Assembly: GCA_017995075.1 (NCBI GenBank)
Contig: JAGOJO010000011.1
Location: 2,331 to 55,028 of the forward strand
DNA: 52,698 nt
Direction: 5' to 3'
Source of the DNA: Bacteroidia bacterium
GTDB lineage: Bacteria; Bacteroidota; Bacteroidia; AKYH767-A; OLB10
Both the position numbers and the translations under genes were made by a program. Of the stretch, positions 48,163-52,698 are shown piece after piece (position 1 is the stretch's first letter; each line of letters starts with the position of its first letter). Below the pieces are notes generated by a model. It worked only from the letters and a program-made list of their open reading frames with translations, was not told the DNA's origin and did not search any database.

Positions 48163-48924
48163 ATGATGTTATCAATAAACAATCTCCAGGCGTCTGTTGA
48201 AGGTAAACAAATCCTGAACGGACTTAATTTCGAAGTAAAACCAGGCGAAGTGCATGCCATCATGGGACCAAATGGTTCCGGAAAAAGTACATTGGCATCT
48301 GTTCTCGCGGGTCGTGAAGAATATGAAGTGACAGGCGGGAATGTATCATTTCTGGGAGAGGATCTGCTGGAAATGTCGCCGGAAGATCGTGCACGTCACG
48401 GTTTATTTCTGGCTTTTCAGTATCCTGTAGAGATTCCTGGAGTAAGCAATGCCAACTTCCTGAAGACTGCAGTGAATGAAGTGCGCAAAGGCCGTGGTCT
48501 TGAAACACTCGATTCAAAGGAGTTTCTGAAACTGATGAATGAGAAAATGAAATTGGTGGAGATGGATAAAGCCATGACACAACGTTCAGTGAATGAAGGG
48601 TTCAGTGGTGGAGAAAAGAAGCGTAATGAAATTTTTCAGATGGCGATGCTCGAACCAAAACTGGCGATTCTGGATGAAACAGATTCCGGTCTGGATATTG
48701 ATGCTTTACGTATCGTTTCAAACGGCGTGAATGCATTACGTAGCCCTGAGCGTTCGTTCATTGTTATTACCCACTATCAGCGCTTACTCGATTATATCGT
48801 TCCGGATTTTGTTCACGTTTTATACAAGGGTAGAATTGTGAAATCAGGTACCAAGGAACTGGCTTTGGAACTGGAAGAAAAAGGATATGACTGGATTAAA
48901 GAAGAAGTTGCTGTAAACGCCTGA
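48163..48924 (+). CDS. sufC: Fe-S cluster assembly ATPase SufC
   Basis: A 253-residue ABC-type ATPase that drives shape changes in SufBCD. Walker A is GPNGSGKST near residues 38-46, the Q-loop region is AFQYPVEIPGVSN, the signature is NEGFSGGEKKRNEI and Walker B is AILDETDSGLDIDALR, in which the usual 'L-D-E-x-D-S-G-L-D' of SufC is intact. The start is ATGATG; either methionine can serve. The gap to sufD is four bases. Confidence 0.97.
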   Translation: MMLSINNLQASVEGKQILNGLNFEVKPGEVHAIMGPNGSGKSTLASVLAGREEYEVTGGNVSFLGEDLLEMSPEDRARHGLFLAFQYPVEIPGVSNANFLKTAVNEVRKGRGLETLDSKEFLKLMNEKMKLVEMDKAMTQRSVNEGFSGGEKKRNEIFQMAMLEPKLAILDETDSGLDIDALRIVSNGVNALRSPERSFIVITHYQRLLDYIVPDFVHVLYKGRIVKSGTKELALELEEKGYDWIKEEVAVNA

Positions 48925-48928
48925 TAAA

Positions 48929-50251
48929 ATGTCGACAATTACTACACATACCACTGCGGTTCAAACCTACTTACAGGAGGCGCAGGAATTCGCTGACCGT
49001 TTCGGCACTACTTCGCCCGAGTGGATGGCGTTTCGCCGCGCAGCTGCAGATGTTTTTGCAAAGACGGGATTCCCTACTACAAAACATGAGGAATGGAAAT
49101 ACCTGAATTTTTCATCATTGCAATCTGGTGGATTCCGTACAGCTTCTCCGAATGATGTTCAGCGACTCGAAAGTAAGGATGCTGCTGAATTCAGATTGGC
49201 AGGCACTGATGCTGCTTTGATCGTGATTGAAAATGGTAAGCTCAATACTGCCGCTTCCACTTTGAATGCACTTCCTGCCGGTATTCGCGTGGGAGGTCTT
49301 GACGAACTTGGACACCTTCCGGAAGTACAGGCTCATTTATATAAACACGCTGCAGTAGAAGGAGAACCATTTGTTGCACACAATACCATGCTGAGTTTCT
49401 CTCCTGTTATTGTACTTGTAGAGAAGAAAGCGAAGGTGCAGCAGCCCGTTCAATTGGCGATGGTTGCAATGGCTGGAATGGATGCCGTTTGTGTACCGGT
49501 GCGTATTCTGGTAGTTGCTGAAGAGCAATCGGAATGCACCATAATGGAAAGTTATCATACTCACGGTAACGGATTACCGATATTTACAAATTCTGTTACC
49601 GAAACAGTGATAGGAAAAGCAGCAGTCGTTCATTACTCCAAAGTACAGGTGGAAAATGATTCAACGACCCATGTTGCTTATCATAAGGTGCATCATGCCC
49701 GCGATAGTTATCAGCACCTCACTACATTAACACTGGGTGGATCGCTGGTTCGTAATAACCTGCATATTCGTCTCGATGATGAGCAGATTAACTCCTACCT
49801 CAATGGTTTGTATGTGGTGAATGGTACACAGGTGGTAGATAATCATACCCTCGTGGATCATGCCATGCCGAATTGCCACAGCAATGAACTGTACAAAGGA
49901 ATCATTGATGAGCAGGGACAGGGAGTGTTCAATGGAAAAATCTGGGTGCGTCAGGATGCGCAGAAGACAAATGCGTACCAGAGTAATAAAAACTTATTGC
50001 TCAGTAACGAGGCTTCCATGAATACCAAACCACAATTGGAGATTTATGCAGATGATGTGAAATGCAGTCATGGTGCTACTACCGGCCAACTCGACGAAGA
50101 AGCATTGTTTTATCTCCGTGCGCGTGGTATCGGTGAAGCTAATGCCCGTGCATTGCTAAATCATGCCTTTGCTGCCGATGTAATCAATCAGGTGGAGAAT
50201 GAAAGTATTCGCGAGAGCCTGATGACATTACTTGACCGGAAGTTAAGTTAG
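48929..50251 (+). CDS. sufD: Fe-S cluster assembly protein SufD
   Basis: A 440-residue paralogue of SufB. An N-terminal helical part has FPTTKHEEWKYLNFSSLQ, the usual SufD opening, and the beta-helix core has NSYLNGLYVVNGTQVVDNHTLVDHAMPNC, shown as a landmark, then YKGIIDEQGQGVFNGKIWVRQDAQKTNAYQSNKNLLLS. The conserved H in KCSHGATTGQLDEEALFYLRARGI is kept. It lies four bases after sufC and 63 bases before sufS. Confidence 0.96.
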   Translation: MSTITTHTTAVQTYLQEAQEFADRFGTTSPEWMAFRRAAADVFAKTGFPTTKHEEWKYLNFSSLQSGGFRTASPNDVQRLESKDAAEFRLAGTDAALIVIENGKLNTAASTLNALPAGIRVGGLDELGHLPEVQAHLYKHAAVEGEPFVAHNTMLSFSPVIVLVEKKAKVQQPVQLAMVAMAGMDAVCVPVRILVVAEEQSECTIMESYHTHGNGLPIFTNSVTETVIGKAAVVHYSKVQVENDSTTHVAYHKVHHARDSYQHLTTLTLGGSLVRNNLHIRLDDEQINSYLNGLYVVNGTQVVDNHTLVDHAMPNCHSNELYKGIIDEQGQGVFNGKIWVRQDAQKTNAYQSNKNLLLSNEASMNTKPQLEIYADDVKCSHGATTGQLDEEALFYLRARGIGEANARALLNHAFAADVINQVENESIRESLMTLLDRKLS

Positions 50252-50314
50252 TATTGGAAGGAATTCGCAACAAATAAAGTGTTGCGTTAGTTATAGAAGG
50301 AAACTAATTGTCAG

Positions 50315-51553
50315 ATGACCACATTCAATGTAGCAAAACATAGAGAGGATTTTCCGCTGCTGAAAGAAACAGCGTATGGAAAGCCATTGGTTTATTTTGA
50401 CAATGCTGCTACTTCGCAAAAACCGGCCGTTGTTATTCAGTCGCTGGTTGATTACTACACACATTACAATGCCAATATACATCGCGGAGTTCATTTCCTT
50501 TCACAGAAAGCTTCTGCTGCTTTCGATGATGTTCGTGTGAAAGTTCGGGATTTCATTCATGCTGCCACGGAGCAGGAAATTATTTTTGTTCGTGGTACCA
50601 CTGAGGCGATTAACCTGGTTGCGTCAACTTATGGTCGTCAGCATGTAAATAAGGGCGATGAAGTGTTGATCTCAGCTATGGAGCACCACAGTAATATTGT
50701 TCCCTGGCAGATGCTATGTGAAGAGAAAGGTGCTACATTGAAGGTGATCCCAATGAATGATAAAGGAGAGTTGCTACTTGATCAGCTGGATGCACTTTTG
50801 ACGGATAAAGTAAAAATTGTTTCGCTGGTACATATCTCCAATTCATTAGGTACAATTAACCCGGTGAAAGAGGTGATACGTAAAGCTCATGCAAAAGGAA
50901 TTCCGGTATTAGTCGATGGAGCACAGAGTACTGCGCATATGTCGATTGATGTGCAGGAACTTGATGCTGATTTTTTTGCGTTCAGCGGACATAAAATTCT
51001 TGGTCCAACCGGTGTGGGATGTTTATACGGGAAGTTAGCCTTATTGGAGCAGATGCCACCGTATCAGGGCGGAGGAGAGATGATTCACTCTGTCAGTTTT
51101 GAAAAGACCAGTTACAACGAAGTTCCCTACAAGTTCGAAGCAGGTACACCCAATATTGCAGATGTAATTGCACTCGGTGCAGCAATTGATTACTGGAATA
51201 CGATTGATCGTAAAGCTGCCGCTGAATGGGAGCATGAGCTGATGCTGTATGCAACTGAAAAAATCAAAACGATAAAAGGTGTTCGTTTAATTGGAACGGC
51301 CGCGGAGAAAGCCTCCGTTGTTTCGTTCATCATTGAAGGTGTAAATGCTCTGGATGCAGGAATGTATCTTGATACAAAAGGTGTGGCAGTACGTACCGGA
51401 CACCATTGCACTGAACCGGTCATGACCCGCCTGGGAATACCGGGCACACTTCGTGCTTCATTTATGTTTTACAATACAAAGGAGGAAATTGATGTGTTCG
51501 CTGAACAACTCGCGAAAGCAGTTTCCTTCCTCCAACCGGCCATAGCAGGATGA
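50315..51553 (+). CDS. sufS: Cysteine desulfurase SufS
   Basis: A 412-residue PLP enzyme of the group II desulfurases, which takes sulfur from cysteine for Fe-S assembly. The PLP lysine is K227 in FSGHKILGPTGVG, and the persulfide cysteine is C365 in RTGHHCTEPVM. Other marks are VYFDNAATSQKP near the start, ISAMEHHSNIVPWQ, LVDGAQSTAHM and YQGGGEMIHSV. Length is typical. sufE overlaps its last four bases, matching their joint work. Confidence 0.97.
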   Translation: MTTFNVAKHREDFPLLKETAYGKPLVYFDNAATSQKPAVVIQSLVDYYTHYNANIHRGVHFLSQKASAAFDDVRVKVRDFIHAATEQEIIFVRGTTEAINLVASTYGRQHVNKGDEVLISAMEHHSNIVPWQMLCEEKGATLKVIPMNDKGELLLDQLDALLTDKVKIVSLVHISNSLGTINPVKEVIRKAHAKGIPVLVDGAQSTAHMSIDVQELDADFFAFSGHKILGPTGVGCLYGKLALLEQMPPYQGGGEMIHSVSFEKTSYNEVPYKFEAGTPNIADVIALGAAIDYWNTIDRKAAAEWEHELMLYATEKIKTIKGVRLIGTAAEKASVVSFIIEGVNALDAGMYLDTKGVAVRTGHHCTEPVMTRLGIPGTLRASFMFYNTKEEIDVFAEQLAKAVSFLQPAIAG

Positions 51554-51975
51554 ATTCAATAGCAGAAATAGAACAGGAAATCATTGCTGATTTCGAACTC
51601 TTCGAAGGATGGGAGGAGAAGTATCAGTATATAATTGAAATCGGACAAAAGCTTCCGCCGCTGGACGATAAATACAAAACAGAAGACTATAAAATTAAAG
51701 GTTGTCAGAGCTCAGTATGGCTGCATGGAGAAGAGCGGGAAGGTCGACTCTTTTTCAGTGCCGACAGTGATTCCACCTTTGTGAAAGGAGAAATTGCATT
51801 GCTGATGAATGTACTCAGCGGCCAAAAAGCAGAAGATATACTGAATGCTCCATTGTCGTTTATTGATGCAATCGGACTTCGTCAACACGTAGCCGTTACC
51901 CGTGCAAACGGATTGGCGGCCATGATTAAACAAATGAAAACCTATGCCCTCGCTGTTTCAACTGTTCAGAGATAA
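51550..51975 (+). CDS. sufE: SufE sulfur-transfer protein
   Basis: A 141-residue protein that accepts the persulfide sulfur from SufS and hands it to SufB. The active cysteine is C52 in IKGCQSSVWL, and the family phrase IEIGQKLPPLDD precedes it. The later segment KGEIALLMNVLSGQ is typical. The start ATG overlaps the sufS stop region by four bases. The reading frame of the next gene may begin within its last codons. Confidence 0.95.
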   Translation: MNSIAEIEQEIIADFELFEGWEEKYQYIIEIGQKLPPLDDKYKTEDYKIKGCQSSVWLHGEEREGRLFFSADSDSTFVKGEIALLMNVLSGQKAEDILNAPLSFIDAIGLRQHVAVTRANGLAAMIKQMKTYALAVSTVQR

Positions 51976-52009
51976 ACTCAAGGACGAAAAGAGCCGGGAG
52001 AATGAAAAT

Positions 52010-52342
52010 ATGGCTGAATCGGAAAATATACCGGAAGTAAAATCATTGCGCGAAAGGGTCATCGATGTGCTGAAGAGCTGTTATGATCCTGAAATTCCTG
52101 TGGATATCTGGGAACTAGGCCTGATTTATGAAATTAATATAAGCGAAGGCAACGACGTCCATATTAAAATGACCCTGACTTCACCTGCATGTCCGGTAGC
52201 GGAAACTTTGCCTCCGGATGTAGAGCAGAAAGTGCGTGATATCGCAGACGTGAATACCGCGAAAGTGGAAATTACTTTTGATCCGCCATGGGAGAAGGAA
52301 ATGATGAGTGAAGAGGCGAGACTGGAACTGGGAATGTGGTAA
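52010..52342 (+). CDS. SufT-like DUF59 (MIP18/PaaD family) Fe-S maturation protein
   Basis: A 110-residue DUF59 protein common as the last SUF gene in Bacteroidota, thought to help load clusters on clients. It has VLKSCYDPEIPVDIWELGLIYEI, a landmark with the D-P-E-(I/V)-P motif, SPACPVAETLPP with the conserved cysteine, and FDPPWEKEMMSEEARLELGMW at the end. I choose the ATG at 52010 because it gives the usual length; an in-frame ATG at 51944 would add 22 residues (MPSLFQLFRDKLKDEKSREN...) and overlap sufE by 32 bases, and cannot be excluded. Confidence 0.9.
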   Translation: MAESENIPEVKSLRERVIDVLKSCYDPEIPVDIWELGLIYEINISEGNDVHIKMTLTSPACPVAETLPPDVEQKVRDIADVNTAKVEITFDPPWEKEMMSEEARLELGMW

Positions 52343-52362
52343 TCAAAGTTTTTAAGTTTAAT

Positions 52363-52423
52363 GGTCCCTGAGTAGCGACTATGTACTTTGAGTTACTAAC
52401 AGTACTCACGCGTATCGAAGGGC
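52363..52423 (-). repeat. Dispersed CCCTTCGATA...CTACTCAGGG element, copy 3
   Basis: On the minus strand this reads AGCCCTTCGATACGCGTG, a 25-base centre, then AGTACATAGTCGCTACTCAG and GGACC. It is closer to copy 1 (16785-16843) than to copy 2, including the shared centre words AAAGTACATAGTCG and the flank TTAAACTTAAAAAC. It lies 20 bases past the end of the sufT-like gene and separates it from the DUF2480 gene. Confidence 0.8.
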
Positions 52424-52516
52424 TAGGTTTCAAAGTTTCTGGGTTTATGGGTTTGTTGTTTTTTGGGTTGGTGAAATATTGATTGATAGAGATGAAGTAA
52501 CGGATTCTGTTAAAGG

Positions 52517-52698
52517 ATGAGTGAAATAATTAATAAGGTAGCAGAGAGTGGATTGATTACGATCGATCTGGAAGCGTATTATCCTGAAGGGGAGCGGATC
52601 ACTTTTGACATTGCTCCATTGCTGGTAGAAGGCTTGTTGTTACGTGAGAAAGATTTCAGAACATTTATTGCAGAGCATAACTGGAGTGCTTACACTGG
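52517..52698 (+). CDS. DUF2480 family protein, 5' part (runs off the window)
   Basis: An ATG at 52517 opens a frame that stays open to the window edge (60 codons). The translation MSEIINKVAESGLITIDLEA followed by YYPEGERITFDIAPLLVEG and EKDFRTFIAEHNWSAY matches the start of DUF2480 proteins of Bacteroidota ('I-V-N-K-V-A-x-S-G-L-I-T-x-x-L-E-x-Y-Y-P'). These genes usually stand next to the SUF operon, as here; their role is unknown. AAGGA lies just upstream of the ATG (52513-52517). Confidence 0.78.
   Translation, partial: MSEIINKVAESGLITIDLEAYYPEGERITFDIAPLLVEGLLLREKDFRTFIAEHNWSAYT

Noticed and set aside
1-52698. tRNA, rRNA or other structured RNA genes
   Set aside because: I looked in the gene-free stretches for tRNA-like T-arm and acceptor patterns and for long conserved rRNA words and saw none. 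Small RNAs cannot be excluded without a covariance search.

Overview
The window looks like a chromosomal segment of a Bacteroidota bacterium, probably an uncultured member of the Chitinophagales/Sphingobacteriales side of the phylum. The support is: promoter boxes of the Bacteroidota type (TTG, 17-23 bases, TAnnTTTG) and few Shine-Dalgarno sites; two proteins with C-terminal type IX secretion (Por) sorting domains; a GTG-started rplM followed by rpsI-rpsB-tsf; a SUF operon ending in a DUF59 gene and a DUF2480 gene; and a MoxR/DUF58/DUF4350/DUF4129/SpoIIM operon. The placement rests on gene content read by eye, not on a database search.

Layout. 1-177 is the tail of a penicillin-binding protein 1A-like gene. 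187-12913 is mostly envelope-glycan biosynthesis: three GT-C membrane glycosyltransferases, two polyprenyl-phosphate-type GT2 enzymes, a lipoprotein, an MBOAT O-acyltransferase with its AlgJ/AlgX-like partner, and two methyltransferases. A two-subunit 3-oxoacid CoA-transferase (1492-2907) sits inside it. 13127-15906 carries rplM, rpsI, rpsB and tsf. 15907-18443 is repeat-rich and encloses lysA. 18478-21549 (minus) holds two secreted T9SS cargo proteins. 21653-25488 has pyrH, frr, an isoprenylcysteine-methyltransferase-like membrane enzyme and a DAHP synthase/chorismate mutase. 25618-29842 is a tight three-gene unit (SGNH hydrolase, a UDP-GlcNAc 2-epimerase fused to a flavoprotein, and a GT4) closed by a strong terminator. 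29948-34652 has superoxide dismutase, a subtilisin-like lipoprotein, a GT4 and thiL. 34933-36582 is a PhoU-like/PiT phosphate uptake pair. A Fic gene follows, lying between two copies of the 3' end of the PiT gene. 38039-46011 has three RDD membrane proteins bracketing the SpoIIM-DUF4129-DUF4350-MoxR-DUF58 operon. 46270-52698 is the SUF iron-sulfur operon (sufA-like, sufB, sufC, sufD, sufS, sufE, sufT-like) and the start of a DUF2480 gene.

Most promising for new biology. (1) The epimerase-flavoprotein fusion at 26212-28599 keeps the expected active-site residues of the epimerase and two dinucleotide-binding motifs in the flavoprotein. (2) The Fic gene has a perfect 11-bp inverted repeat at its promoter and is flanked by a 23-bp direct repeat made from the end of the PiT gene, which suggests insertion. 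(3) Three repeat families occur: two long degenerate TACAGAT-rich elements flanking lysA, with hairpins whose stems differ in sequence but stay self-complementary; a 144-bp tandem array with CCCC/GGGG palindromes; and a three-copy dispersed element with conserved ends, one copy of which forms the leader of lysA. (4) Several -7 boxes lie 4-10 bases from a start codon, predicting leaderless or near-leaderless mRNAs.

Base composition appears uneven by eye: the glycan region (about 2900-10000), the T9SS pair and the 25618-29798 unit are visibly more AT-rich than the ribosomal, SUF and metabolic genes, which fits horizontal exchange of surface functions.
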